From contig NZ_JAAXCY010000010.1 of the NCBI RefSeq assembly GCF_014230465.1, positions 265,613 to 329,612 on the forward strand: DNA of 64,000 nucleotides, written 5' to 3'. The number at the start of each line of letters is the position of its first letter. The first letter of the stretch is position 1. Source of the stretch: Pseudomonas cremoris (lineage in GTDB: Bacteria; Pseudomonadota; Gammaproteobacteria; Pseudomonadales; Pseudomonadaceae). The notes under the pieces are model-generated. The model was not told the origin of the DNA. It did no database searches and was given only the letters and a program-made list of their open reading frames with translations. Positions 1 to 8,614 of this stretch are shown here, piece after piece. A program made the translations under genes and the position numbers.

Positions 1-759
1 GTACACCGCGTCGCGATACGCTGCCGGCGCACCGAACCCAGTGCCGATAGCGGTGCCGCCCAGCGGCAGGGTGCACAGTGTATCGCGCACGCTGGTCAGC
101 TCTGCCGCGAGGCGATGGGTGAGGGCGGCATAGCCGGAAAACAGCTGGCCCAGGCGCATTGGCTGGGCGTCCTGCAGGCAGGTGCGGCCCAGGTGCAGGA
201 TGTCGGCAAACTGTGCGGTTTTGTGGTCGAAGCTGGCGGCCAATTGTTCCACTTCATCGATCAACGGCCCGAGCATGGCGTGGGTGGCGATCTTCAGGGC
301 GGCCGGGTACACATCATTGGTCGACTGTGAGGCGTTCACATGGTCATTGGGGTGAACCACCTCATACGAGCCCGCAGCATGGCCCATCAACTGCTGGGCA
401 CGGTTGGCGATGACCTCGTTGAAGTTCATGTTGGTGGACGTGCCACCGGAGCCTTCCAGCAGATCGACGATCAGCGAGTCGTCGCACTGGCCGGCAATCA
501 CCTCGGCGCAGGCTTGCACGATGGCTTCACACTGGGGTTGGGCAAGCACGCCGCAGGCTTGGTTGGCCAGCGCGGCCGCCCATTTGCACTGTGCGAAAGC
601 GGCACGAAAGGCCGGGTAATGAGCAATGGTCAGCGGTGAAACGCTGAGGTTGTCGAACCCGCGTACCGAGTTCACCCCATACAGCTTGTTGGCCGGAATC
701 TGTACTTCACCGACGTAATCGGTTTCCGACCGTGTAGCGGCAGAATCAAAAATACTCAC
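1..759 (-). CDS. aspA: Aspartate ammonia-lyase (aspartase/fumarase family), partial
   Basis: Deaminates aspartate to fumarate and ammonia in the cytoplasm. Only the first 253 codons lie in the window; the 3' end runs off the left edge. Visible family motifs are GSGGTSTNMNFNEVIANRA, the substrate-binding ASQSTNDVYP loop, and LPLGGTAIGTG near the break. The N-terminal YGVNSVRGFDN replaces the YGVQTLRA I remember from the family, so it is a divergent member and a related lyase is possible. The chosen start is a GTG at 759, eight bases after GAGGG; ATG at 774 is an in-frame alternative. It overlaps the end of the upstream LysR gene by 14 bases, so it is probably translationally coupled and last in an MFS-LysR-lyase operon. 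Confidence 0.85.
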   Translation of the reverse strand, partial: MSIFDSAATRSETDYVGEVQIPANKLYGVNSVRGFDNLSVSPLTIAHYPAFRAAFAQCKWAAALANQACGVLAQPQCEAIVQACAEVIAGQCDDSLIVDLLEGSGGTSTNMNFNEVIANRAQQLMGHAAGSYEVVHPNDHVNASQSTNDVYPAALKIATHAMLGPLIDEVEQLAASFDHKTAQFADILHLGRTCLQDAQPMRLGQLFSGYAALTHRLAAELTSVRDTLCTLPLGGTAIGTGFGAPAAYRDAVY

Positions 760-1735
760 GAGCATCACCCTCATCAAATTGGATTAACGCCTCCACCCCT
801 TTGTCCAGCGCCTTGAGCCTGGGCAAGAAGGAATGGCGGATCACATCACGCGCCGTTTCGCAGGCATCGGCGAAAAAGGCGCTGTATTCATTGCGTCGCG
901 CAACCAAGTAGAGCGAACGCTCCAGTTGCAGGTCCGGGGTAAGGTGCGCGGTCACGTTGTCGACCCAGGCACTGGCCTGTAAAAAACACATGGGGCTGGT
1001 CACGGCCCAGCCGATACCTTCGGCGACCATGGACGTCAGTGCATCGGCGTTGTCCAGTTCCAGGCGGTTGGGGACCCGCACATTCAAGCTGCGCAAATGA
1101 CGCTCGATCTGCAGCCCTACCTGGGACATCCGGTTGAAGCGCACCACCGGCAGCACATTGGCCAGCGCTCGTACGTCATCGACAGTGTTGATGTCGCTGC
1201 GCAACTGCTTGGGTGTGATGACAAAGTACTTCTCTGAAAACAGCCGATAACGAATCACGTCATTGGCGTCCATCAGCGGGTCGCTGGTCACGATCAGGTC
1301 CAGGTCTCGGCGCAGCAGCGATTCACCCTGTTGTGGGCTGAGCCCGGTGCGAATCGACAACTGCGCCACCTTGCCCAGCAGTTGGCGGGTGAACACCGAG
1401 CCACAGGTGGCCGCAAAGGAGTCCACCAGGCCGATGCGCAGGTCCGGGTTCACGCCGCGCCCGGCGTCGATCACCTGGGCCTTGAGGTGCGAAAGTTCCT
1501 CACTCAACACCGAGCCTCGGTTGCGCAGTGCAACCCCAAATGCGGTAAGGGCCATCGGCCGGGTGGTGCGGTCCACCAGCACCACGCCCAGTTCATCTTC
1601 CAGCTGGCGCACCATCTGCGACACGCCCGACTGGGAAATGCCCATGCGCGCGGCCGCCCCCGACATGCTGCCTTCCTCGGCAACCGCGATAAACACCTGG
1701 ACCGCATACATGTCGATAAGCCTGTTCGCTGACAT
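746..1735 (-). CDS. LysR-family transcriptional regulator
   Basis: About 329 residues. The N-terminal winged helix-turn-helix (roughly residues 5-65, with GAAARMGISQSGVSQMVRQLE as the recognition region) is followed by a substrate-binding co-inducer domain. ATG at 1741 directly abuts GAGG, whereas ATG at 1735 has that GAGG six bases upstream, so I prefer 1735. It sits inside an operon, between the MFS transporter and the aspartase, rather than divergent from its targets. A LysR-type box about 115 bp upstream of the MFS start is the likely site of action and of autoregulation. The effector is unknown; aspartate or a dicarboxylate would fit the neighbours (inference). Confidence 0.88.
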   Translation of the reverse strand: MSANRLIDMYAVQVFIAVAEEGSMSGAAARMGISQSGVSQMVRQLEDELGVVLVDRTTRPMALTAFGVALRNRGSVLSEELSHLKAQVIDAGRGVNPDLRIGLVDSFAATCGSVFTRQLLGKVAQLSIRTGLSPQQGESLLRRDLDLIVTSDPLMDANDVIRYRLFSEKYFVITPKQLRSDINTVDDVRALANVLPVVRFNRMSQVGLQIERHLRSLNVRVPNRLELDNADALTSMVAEGIGWAVTSPMCFLQASAWVDNVTAHLTPDLQLERSLYLVARRNEYSAFFADACETARDVIRHSFLPRLKALDKGVEALIQFDEGDAREYF

Positions 1736-1756
1736 CTTCATCCTCGCTTGATGCTG

Positions 1757-3106
1757 TTATTCGATGGCGACGGTGGACTGTGTCGCAGGGGACTCGGGGG
1801 TGATTCCCGACAAGTCTTCCTGGCTGGTTTCCGGAGCAAACACATGGCAGACCACGCCGCCAATGATCAGGACGCCGACGCACACGCCCAACGCCGCATG
1901 AACGCCCACTTGCTGCACGGCGATCGGCAGCAAGAACGTCGCCACAGCCGAGCCGAACCGGCTTGCAGCCACAGCCAGGCCGATCCCCGAGGCCCGCAGG
2001 TGGGTAGGGAACAATTCAGGTGGGTAGACGAATTCGAGGTTGACCGCAGCCGCCATTACGCAGGCAAAGAAGCCGAAGGCGAGGATGGTGCCCAGTGGGC
2101 CAAAACCGGCATAGGCCAGCACGGCCAGGCCTGCTGCACTCAGGTAGAAGGTGCCCACCAGGAAAACACGCCGGGACACGCGGTCAATCACCATCAAACC
2201 CAGCAAGGCGCCGAGAAACAGCAACACGTTATAGACCAGGCCGCCAACAAACTTGTCCTGCACATTCAGCGCTTCCAGCACCTTGGGTGCGAAGGTGCCC
2301 AGGGCGAAGAAGGGAATGACCTGGCAGGTGTAGAACACACAACCCACCAAGATGTTTTTGCGCCAGCGCGGGCTGAACAGTTCGCTCCAGCTGCCGCGCC
2401 GTTTTTGCACGTCAGCCTGGGCCACGGGTGCGGGTAGGTAAACGTGGGGGCCGAATTTGCTGCGCACAATTGCCAACGCTTCCTGGCTGCGCCCGCGGGC
2501 CATCAGCCAAATGGGCGATTCAGGCACACCCATGCGCAGCGGCAGAATAAGCAATGCGGGCACGCCACTGAGCGCCAGCATCACGCGCCAGGCATCCGGG
2601 CCTATATCGCGAATGGCAAAGCCCACCAGGTAGGCCGCCACATAACCCGCGGCCCACGCCGCCGCCAGCACACTGAGCAAACGCCCGCGGTATCGGCGGG
2701 GGGCGAACTCGGTCACCAGCGACTTGCTCACCACATAGTCGAAGCCCAGCACCAGGCCCAGCAACAGGCGCAGTGCCAACAGTTGTTCGGAGGAGGTGAC
2801 AAAGAACTGTGAGGCGCTGATGACTGCGAACAACAGCATGTCCCAGGCGAAAATCGTCCGCCGGCCGAACTTGTCGGCGATAGGGCCGGCAAACAGGCTG
2901 CCGAGGAACAGGCCGGCCAAGGAGGCTGCACCCAGCAAGCCCATCCACAGTGCCGTCAGTTGTAGCGGCCCGGCTGCCATGCTGACGGCGATCCCGATAA
3001 TGCCTAGCACAAAACCATCACTGAACTGGCCGCCCGTACCGCTGAATACCGTGCGGATATGGAAGCGGCTCAGCGGAAGGTCTTCGAACGCGACTTGACC
3101 ACTCAT
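1757..3106 (-). CDS. MFS transporter (metabolite:proton symporter type)
   Basis: A 449-residue inner-membrane carrier with about 12 hydrophobic segments and the MFS loop signature DKFGRRTIF after helix 2. The YRGRLLSVLAAAWAAGYVAAY stretch after helix 4 is typical of the sugar/organic-acid porter branch. It is the first gene of the MFS-LysR-aspartase operon, so the cargo is probably a substrate or relative of aspartate or fumarate (inference from context only). The ATG at 3106 follows GGAGAG. The gap to the next gene is 15-21 bases. Confidence 0.85.
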   Translation of the reverse strand: MSGQVAFEDLPLSRFHIRTVFSGTGGQFSDGFVLGIIGIAVSMAAGPLQLTALWMGLLGAASLAGLFLGSLFAGPIADKFGRRTIFAWDMLLFAVISASQFFVTSSEQLLALRLLLGLVLGFDYVVSKSLVTEFAPRRYRGRLLSVLAAAWAAGYVAAYLVGFAIRDIGPDAWRVMLALSGVPALLILPLRMGVPESPIWLMARGRSQEALAIVRSKFGPHVYLPAPVAQADVQKRRGSWSELFSPRWRKNILVGCVFYTCQVIPFFALGTFAPKVLEALNVQDKFVGGLVYNVLLFLGALLGLMVIDRVSRRVFLVGTFYLSAAGLAVLAYAGFGPLGTILAFGFFACVMAAAVNLEFVYPPELFPTHLRASGIGLAVAASRFGSAVATFLLPIAVQQVGVHAALGVCVGVLIIGGVVCHVFAPETSQEDLSGITPESPATQSTVAIE

Positions 3107-3208
3107 TCATCTCTCCACTTGCATTTTTATAGTTGTGGGGTCCGGTGCATGAGCACCGTTGAGAGCGAGTCTAGGGCGACAACTTCACGAAAACAGCAAC
3201 CGCTTTGT

Positions 3209-3231
3209 GAGTATCAGGATAGCTGATACTC
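3209..3231. promoter_or_regulatory. LysR-type operator upstream of the MFS operon
   Basis: Perfect inverted repeat GAGTATCA (3209-3216), 7-base spacer, TGATACTC (3224-3231). It contains the ATC-N9-GAT arrangement (ATC at 3213-3215, GAT at 3225-3227) known for LysR-family boxes. It lies about 115 bp upstream of the MFS start codon, the usual distance for such a site. Assignment to the LysR protein at 746-1735 is inference from proximity. Confidence 0.65.
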
Positions 3232-3280
3232 GGTGCCGGATTTCTTGAAGCTAAGGGGCGCGGGGGTTGGGCGGGGTCAA

Positions 3281-3307
3281 GTGGGAGCGTCGAGCCGCCG
3301 CTCCCAC
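3281..3307. terminator. GC-rich hairpin, REP-like remnant, possible terminator
   Basis: GTGGGAGCG (3281-3289) pairs with CGCTCCCAC (3299-3307) around a 9-base loop. The arms match the outer part of the REP units in this window but lack the TTGCTCGC core. It lies just upstream of the 5' side of the MFS operon control region and downstream of no gene on the plus strand. There is no clear T tract on either strand, so terminator function is doubtful. Confidence 0.35.
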
Positions 3308-3313
3308 AGGTAT

Positions 3314-3910
3314 TTATTCGATCGGGTATTTCTTGAACGCCGGATGCTGTTCCAGGCGCTCAGCCAGGCGTTTCAAGTTGGGAAACGCATCTGCCTTCAC
3401 CACCGACGCCACGGTGTACTGGCTGAAAGACCAGGCCACGGCGGCGGTGAGGGTGGCTTGGTCGAGTGCATCGCTGTCGCCCAGTTGCTTCTCCAGCAGC
3501 GAGTAGGCCGCCAGCAACTGCCCGCTGATTCGATCAAGCCACGGCGCATGCAGTTTCTCGGCCGGGCGCAGGTTGTGTTCATACACGATCTGCACGCTCT
3601 TCTCGCAGGCCGCCAGGGCCAGGCCCAGCAGTTGCAGGTCGTGGGCGCGGGCGGCGGGCGCCTGGGGCAGCAGCTTTTTATCGGCGGGGGCCTGGCTTTC
3701 CAGGTAGTCGAGGATCAGGCTGGAGTCCATCAGCACCGTGCCATCGTCGAGTACCAGGGTCGGGGCCTTGACCACCGGGTTGATCTGGGAAAACTCCGCG
3801 AAGGTGCTGAACACCGACAGCGATTGATGCTCAAAATCCACCCCGTATAAGTCCAGGGAAATGGCCACGCGGCGTACGTAAGGCGAGTCCAGCATACCGA
3901 TCAGTTTCAT
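3314..3910 (-). CDS. Glutathione S-transferase family protein
   Basis: 198 residues. Residues 1-80 form a thioredoxin-like domain (KLIGMLDSPYVRRVAISL, cis-Pro region VVKAPTLVLDDG, then the glutathione-binding DSSLILDYLE). The rest is an all-helical C-terminal domain. The normal length for a bacterial GST is about 200. It conjugates or reduces electrophiles with glutathione in the cytoplasm; the substrate cannot be told from sequence. It stands alone, 30 bases downstream of the DNA glycosylase on the same strand, with which it may share a transcript. Confidence 0.87.
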   Translation of the reverse strand: MKLIGMLDSPYVRRVAISLDLYGVDFEHQSLSVFSTFAEFSQINPVVKAPTLVLDDGTVLMDSSLILDYLESQAPADKKLLPQAPAARAHDLQLLGLALAACEKSVQIVYEHNLRPAEKLHAPWLDRISGQLLAAYSLLEKQLGDSDALDQATLTAAVAWSFSQYTVASVVKADAFPNLKRLAERLEQHPAFKKYPIE

Positions 3911-3940
3911 GCAGCCTCCATTGCTTTGAACGTCATTGGC

Positions 3941-4474
3941 TCAAGAGAGTAAGGGCACTTGATCGGCCTGTGCAATGGCTTCCCACAGTTGCCGATAGGC
4001 CTGCACCAATTGCTCCAGGCTGAACGCCAGGTTGCGCCCGCTGGGGTTGGGCAGCACCCACACGGCTGCGCCGCCCAGCAACTGCGGTTGCAGGCCCCAG
4101 GCTATGTCGCGCTGGCCGGACAGCGCGCTGTAGCCGGGCTTGCCCAGAAACGCCACGAAGCGCGGCCGGCAACGGCGAATCTTCTGTTCAAACGCTGCCG
4201 CCGCATCGGTGAATTCATGCCGCGCCAACTCGCCCGCGCTCGCCGTAGGGCGCTCCACCACGGTGGTCAGGCCGCAGCCGTAGCGCAGCAATGTAGGGCC
4301 GTCTTCGGGGCGTATCTCATGGGGGGTGAACCCGGCCAGGTGCAAGGTGCGCCAGAAGCGGTTGCTGCGATTGGCAAAGTGCAGGCCGAGGGCGGCGGAT
4401 CCCTTGCCGGGGTTGATACCGCAGAACACCACGCGCAAGTGGTCGGCGAGGATGTCTTCGAGGCGGTCACTCAT
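3941..4474 (-). CDS. mug: G/U mismatch-specific DNA glycosylase
   Basis: 177 residues of the uracil-DNA glycosylase superfamily, Mug/TDG branch. It removes uracil or ethenocytosine opposite guanine and starts base-excision repair. Motif 1 is CGINPGKGSAALGLHFANRSNRFW, with the catalytic Asn of INPG; motif 2 appears as LPNPSGRN. A longer reading frame continues upstream, but the start MSDRLEDIL at 4474 is chosen because it overlaps the stop of the LysR gene as ATGA and matches the family N terminus. It is therefore translationally coupled to that LysR gene, with no obvious functional link. Confidence 0.9.
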   Translation of the reverse strand: MSDRLEDILADHLRVVFCGINPGKGSAALGLHFANRSNRFWRTLHLAGFTPHEIRPEDGPTLLRYGCGLTTVVERPTASAGELARHEFTDAAAAFEQKIRRCRPRFVAFLGKPGYSALSGQRDIAWGLQPQLLGGAAVWVLPNPSGRNLAFSLEQLVQAYRQLWEAIAQADQVPLLS

Positions 4475-5337
4475 GTGGGGTCTACCTGCAAATGGGCCAG
4501 CAGCCAGGCGGTGAAACTGCGCGCCAGTGGGTCGTTCTCGCTGTCGCGATGGGTCAGCAATGCCCAACTGGGGCCGCGAATGGTCGCGTCTACCAGGGGC
4601 GTGAGCAACCCGTCTTGTTGCGCCTGGTGGCTGAGCAACTGACTGACCAGGCCAATCCCCAGCCCGCTGCACACCGCATCCAGCAACAACCCCGGATCGG
4701 AAAAATTCAGCCCCTGATCCTGCTGGCCCACGTCGATCCCGGCTTCCACCGCCCAATGGCTCCAGTCCATTTCACGCTCACCGTGCAAGGTGGTGCGCTG
4801 AGCCTGGGGCACATTCAGCACGCGCGGATGGCACGCGGGGAAAAGCCGGTCGGCGTGCAATACCGTGAAGCTGCATTCGGCCTGAGAACTGATGTCATCG
4901 CGTACCGCCAGGTCGATGGTCTGGCTGGCCATGTCGGGCACTTCGTCGGTGCTGAAAATCCACAGGTCGACCTCCGGATGGCGCTGGCGGAAATCAGCCA
5001 GGCGCGGCAGCAGCCAGTGGCGGGCGAAGGTCGGCGTGGTGTTGAGCACCAGTTGATTGGGTTTGCGGTACTGCCCCAGGCGCCGCACGCCCACCGCCAG
5101 TTGCTGCAACAGCGCCTGGGTGGTGCTGAGGAAGTCGTGACCGGCGTCGGTGAGGCTCACGCTGCGGCCGCTGCGCAAAAACAGCGGTTGCTCCAGGTAC
5201 GCCTCCAGGCTGCGGATCTGCTGGCTGATCGCCGATTGGGTCAGGTGCAGTTCTTCGGCGGCCTTGTGGAAACTGCCCAGCCGGGCAGCGGCTTCAACGC
5301 CACGCAGGGTGCCGAGGGGCGGCCAGTGGTTGAGCAT
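4471..5337 (-). CDS. LysR-family regulator, GcvA-like
   Basis: 288 residues. The winged helix at residues 5-65 contains GSFHKAAEELHLTQSAISQQIRSLE, and the effector domain begins near residue 90. The opening PPLGTLRGVEAAARLGSFHKAA and RSGRSVSLTDAG are typical of the GcvA/AmpR branch. It is divergent from the agmatine operon across a 134-bp gap, so control of that operon, with agmatine or carbamoylputrescine as effector, is the natural hypothesis. The mug gene follows with a 4-base overlap. Confidence 0.87.
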   Translation of the reverse strand: MLNHWPPLGTLRGVEAAARLGSFHKAAEELHLTQSAISQQIRSLEAYLEQPLFLRSGRSVSLTDAGHDFLSTTQALLQQLAVGVRRLGQYRKPNQLVLNTTPTFARHWLLPRLADFRQRHPEVDLWIFSTDEVPDMASQTIDLAVRDDISSQAECSFTVLHADRLFPACHPRVLNVPQAQRTTLHGEREMDWSHWAVEAGIDVGQQDQGLNFSDPGLLLDAVCSGLGIGLVSQLLSHQAQQDGLLTPLVDATIRGPSWALLTHRDSENDPLARSFTAWLLAHLQVDPT

Positions 5338-5471
5338 GCTGATAAGTTCCTCTAATCAGTTTTCTACAAAATCCATCGTTTGTTTGGTCTTAAGAGCCAC
5401 CGTAGCATGCATGCCAAGACTCCGCGGTCAGTTTTACCTGAACACAATGACTTAACTCAAAGGTACTTGTC

Positions 5472-6521
5472 ATGCAGCAGAATGCAATGCACAACAACGG
5501 TTGGTGGATGCCCGCGGAGTGGTCCCGACATGCGGCAACCTGGATGGTCTGGCCGCATAATCGGGCGTTGTGGGAAACCACCTGGGGCGTGACCCTGGCC
5601 CAAGTGCAGCAGGATTTCGCCCGGGTGGCCAACGCAATTGCGCGGTTCGAACCGGTGAAGATGGTCGTTGATCCCTCGGCAGTGGCGGGCGCCAAAGCCT
5701 TGTGCGGGGCGGGTATCGAGCTGATAGAGCAGGCGGTCAACGACAGCTGGTGCCGGGATTCGGGCCCGAGTTTCATCTGTCACCCGCAGCAAGGCGTTGC
5801 CGGCGTGAGCTGGCGCTTCAATGCGTGGGGCGGCAAGTCGGCCCATGACCTGGATGAAAGCCTGGCGCGCCGGGTACTCAACGACCTGGGCCTGGAGTGT
5901 TTCGGCACACCGCTGGGCAATGAAGGCGGCGCCATCCATGTGGACGGCGAAGGCACGCTGATCACCACCGAGTCGGTATTGCTCAACCCCAACCGCAACC
6001 CCGGCATGACCAAAGCCGAGGTGGAGGCCATTTTTGCGCGCCTGCTGGGCATCAAGAAAACCATCTGGCTGCCCGGCGACCCGGATCATGTCACCGGTGA
6101 CATGACTGACGGGCACGTCGACGGCGTTTGCGCCTTCGCCCGCCCCGGCGTACTGCTGGTAGACGCTACCCACGACAGAGGTTCGGTCTACGCCGAAGTG
6201 GTGCGCGAAAACCGCCGTGCCCTGGAACTGGCCACCGACGCCCGAGGCCGCCGCTTTGAAATGCTCGAACTGTTCGAAGCCACTGACGCCGTCGACACCG
6301 AGGCCGAGGTGTTCTGCGCCTCCTACACCAACTTCTACATCGCCAACGGCGCAATCATCATGCCGGCCTATGGCATTGCCGCCGACCAGGTCGCGGCTGG
6401 GGTGTTGGCCCAGGCGTTCCCCGGTCGCGAAATCGTGCCGGTGCACATCAACCATCTGGCCCATGGCGGCGGCGGGGTGCATTGCATCACCCAGCAGCAA
6501 CCCGTGCAGGTGATGCCATGA
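5472..6521 (+). CDS. agu2A: Agmatine deiminase (cytoplasmic)
   Basis: 349 residues. Hydrolyses agmatine to N-carbamoylputrescine and ammonia. It belongs to the guanidino-group-modifying (PPADalf) fold: NDSWCRDSGPSF, GNEGGAIHVDGEGTLITTES, GHVDG and the catalytic Cys338 in GGGGVHCITQQQP. No signal peptide, so cytoplasmic. An ATG at 5472 begins the frame; 5487 is an internal alternative. Its stop overlaps the next start as ATGA. The set deiminase, amidohydrolase, binding protein and Tat-type deiminase matches the agu2ABCA' operon known from some P. aeruginosa strains. The divergent regulator is a LysR. Confidence 0.93.
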   Translation: MQQNAMHNNGWWMPAEWSRHAATWMVWPHNRALWETTWGVTLAQVQQDFARVANAIARFEPVKMVVDPSAVAGAKALCGAGIELIEQAVNDSWCRDSGPSFICHPQQGVAGVSWRFNAWGGKSAHDLDESLARRVLNDLGLECFGTPLGNEGGAIHVDGEGTLITTESVLLNPNRNPGMTKAEVEAIFARLLGIKKTIWLPGDPDHVTGDMTDGHVDGVCAFARPGVLLVDATHDRGSVYAEVVRENRRALELATDARGRRFEMLELFEATDAVDTEAEVFCASYTNFYIANGAIIMPAYGIAADQVAAGVLAQAFPGREIVPVHINHLAHGGGGVHCITQQQPVQVMP

Positions 6522-7399
6522 GCCTGTTGACGATTGCCACCACGCAGATGCCGTGCACCTGGGACTTGCCAGGCAACCTTGATCGCGCCGAGCAGTTGGT
6601 GCGCGAGGCGGCGGCGAAGGGCGCCCAGGTGATCCTGCTGCAGGAGTTGTTCGCCACGCCGTATTTTTGTATCGAGCAGCACCACAAGCATTTGGCCCTG
6701 GCCGAGGAATACCAGCGCAGCCCGGTGCTCAAGCGCTTTGCCGCCTTGGCCAAGGAACTGGGCGTCGTGCTGCCGCTGAGCTGGTTTGAAAAAGCCGGCA
6801 ATGCGTTCTTCAACTCCCTGAGCGTCGCCGATGCCGACGGGCAATTGCTGGGGGTGTATCGCAAGACCCATATCCCCAACGCCATCGGTTATCAGGAGAA
6901 GGAGTATTTCAGCCCCGGCGACACCGGCTTCCGCGTGTGGGATACGGCATTCGGGCGCCTGGGTATCGGCATCTGCTGGGACCAGTGGTTTCCCGAAACC
7001 GCCCGCTGCCTGGCGTTGCAAGGCGCCGAGGTGCTGCTGTTTCCCACGGCCATTGGCTCCGAACCGGGCTGTGCCAGTCTCGATTCCCGCGATCACTGGC
7101 AGATGACCATGCGTGGCCACGCCGCGGCGAACATTCTGCCGGTGGTGGCGGCCAACCGTGTCGGACGGGAAGTGGCGACCACCGACGCAACCCTGCACAT
7201 GCAGTTCTACGGTTCGTCGTTTATCTGCAACCACAAGGGCGCGCTGTTGGCCGAGGCTGACCGCGACAGCACCGGCGTGCTCGTGCACAGCCTGGACGTG
7301 GCCGCGATGCGCGAGGAACGCCTGACCTGGGGCATCTTCCGCGACCGCCGCCCGGAAATGTACAGCGGCCTGCTCACTCTGGACGGACGTCAATCATGA
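6518..7399 (+). CDS. agu2B: N-carbamoylputrescine amidohydrolase
   Basis: 293 residues of the nitrilase superfamily. Converts N-carbamoylputrescine to putrescine, CO2 and ammonia, the second step of agmatine breakdown. The Glu-Lys-Cys triad is visible: Glu in LLQELFATPYFC, Lys in YRKTHIPN, Cys153 in GICWDQWFPE. The start at 6518 overlaps the agu2A stop (ATGA), indicating coupling; an in-frame start further upstream would lie inside agu2A and is not used. The gene ends in a 4-base overlap with agu2C. Confidence 0.93.
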   Translation: MSLLTIATTQMPCTWDLPGNLDRAEQLVREAAAKGAQVILLQELFATPYFCIEQHHKHLALAEEYQRSPVLKRFAALAKELGVVLPLSWFEKAGNAFFNSLSVADADGQLLGVYRKTHIPNAIGYQEKEYFSPGDTGFRVWDTAFGRLGIGICWDQWFPETARCLALQGAEVLLFPTAIGSEPGCASLDSRDHWQMTMRGHAAANILPVVAANRVGREVATTDATLHMQFYGSSFICNHKGALLAEADRDSTGVLVHSLDVAAMREERLTWGIFRDRRPEMYSGLLTLDGRQS

Positions 7400-8472
7400 A
7401 ACGGCTCCTGACCTGCACCCTGATGCTCACCGCCACCTGCGTCGCGGCCGAAGACAAAACCCTCAAGCTCTACAATTGGGCTGACTACTTCGCCGCCGAC
7501 ACTCTGGCCAAATTCACCGCCGAGACCGGTATCAAGGTGATCTACGACGTGATGGATGGCAGCGAAACCCTGGAAGCCAAGTTGATGGCCGGCGGCAGCG
7601 GCTACGACCTGATCTTCCCCGGCGACACCGTAGCCGAGCGCCTGATGCGCGCGGGCAGCCTGCAGGCACTGGACCCTGCCAAGCTCACCGCGCTGGACGA
7701 TATCGAGCCGGGGTTGCAGAAACTGCGCAGCCACTACGTCAACTCGAACAAGGCTACGGTGCCCTACACCTGGGGCACCATCGGCCTGACCTACAACACC
7801 CGGCAGATCGAACAACGCCTGCCGAATGCACCGGTCAACAGCCTGGACTTGTTGTTCAAGCCGGAACTGGCCGCCAAGTTTGCCGACTGCGGTATCTCGC
7901 TGATCGACTCGCCGGATGAAGTGTTGGCCGTGGTGCTCAACTATTTGGGCCGCGACCCGCGCAGTGCCAAGCGCGAAGACCTGGCGGCGGCCAGCGAGTT
8001 GCTGCTCAAGCTGCGCCCGTATATCCGCAAGTTCCAGTCGCAACCGGTGACCGACCTGGTCAACGGCAACCTGTGCCTGTCCCTGGGCTACAGCGGCGAC
8101 ATGACCCAGGCCCAGCGCGCCGCCGATGCCGCCGGCAAACCGGTGACCTTCGGCTATCACATCCCCCGCGAAGGCACCACGGTGTGGATGGACACCATGG
8201 CCATACCGATCGACGCCCAACACCCGGAATACGCCTACGCGTTTATCAACTTTGTGATGCGCCCGCAGAACATGGCTGCTATCACCAACTTCACCGGTTA
8301 CCCGACCGCCAACGCCAAGGCCCGGCCAGACGTGGAGGCCAGCATGCGTGACAACCCGCAGATCTATCCCGATGCCGCAACCTTTGACCGGTTGATTGCC
8401 GGCAAGGACATCCCCCAGGCCGATATGCGTGCACGCATGCGCGTGTGGACTAAATTCAAAACCCAACAATGA
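7396..8472 (+). CDS. agu2C: Periplasmic polyamine-binding protein (PotF/SpuD family)
   Basis: 358 residues. The signal peptide (MKRLLTCTLMLTATCVAA) is followed by the mature start EDKTLKLYNWADYFAADTL, the standard opening of PotD/PotF/SpuD proteins. It would bind agmatine or putrescine in the periplasm. No ABC permease or ATPase lies nearby, so it either uses a transporter encoded elsewhere or acts as a sensor or ligand buffer. ATGA overlap with agu2B. Confidence 0.9.
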   Translation: MKRLLTCTLMLTATCVAAEDKTLKLYNWADYFAADTLAKFTAETGIKVIYDVMDGSETLEAKLMAGGSGYDLIFPGDTVAERLMRAGSLQALDPAKLTALDDIEPGLQKLRSHYVNSNKATVPYTWGTIGLTYNTRQIEQRLPNAPVNSLDLLFKPELAAKFADCGISLIDSPDEVLAVVLNYLGRDPRSAKREDLAAASELLLKLRPYIRKFQSQPVTDLVNGNLCLSLGYSGDMTQAQRAADAAGKPVTFGYHIPREGTTVWMDTMAIPIDAQHPEYAYAFINFVMRPQNMAAITNFTGYPTANAKARPDVEASMRDNPQIYPDAATFDRLIAGKDIPQADMRARMRVWTKFKTQQ

Positions 8473-8480
8473 TTGATGTG

Positions 8481-8571
8481 TAGTGAGCGAGCTTGCTCGC
8501 GCTGGAGTGCGTAGCGCTCCCGCTTTTTTTGGGGCCGCTACGCAGCCCGGCGCGAGCAAGCTCGCTCACTA
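8481..8571. repeat. REP pair, TAGTGAGCGAG variant
   Basis: Outer arms TAGTGAGCGAGCTTGCTCGC (from 8481) and its complement (ending 8571) enclose a second pair, GCGTAGCG and CGCTACGC. A T7 run in the loop follows the first inner arm. It splits agu2C from agu2A', so it may attenuate or stabilise the operon mRNA. Its left half can be read in frame with agu2A', giving a spurious N-terminal extension. Confidence 0.85.
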
Positions 8572-8614
8572 CGGGGATCTTTTTTTGATTCGATACTGTA
8601 TTTCAGGAACCACC

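Noticed and set aside
115..639. Plus-strand frames opposite the aspartase
   Set aside because: The minus strand has continuous aspartase motifs through the same bases.
5338..5471. LysR box in the gap before agu2A
   Set aside because: A single CTAAT and several short repeats (GCATGCATGC) are present but no ATC-N9-GAT or long dyad, so I do not call a site.
8483..8614. Longer N terminus for the Tat-type agmatine deiminase
   Set aside because: Those codons lie in the REP pair; the twin-arginine signal must be at the N terminus to work.
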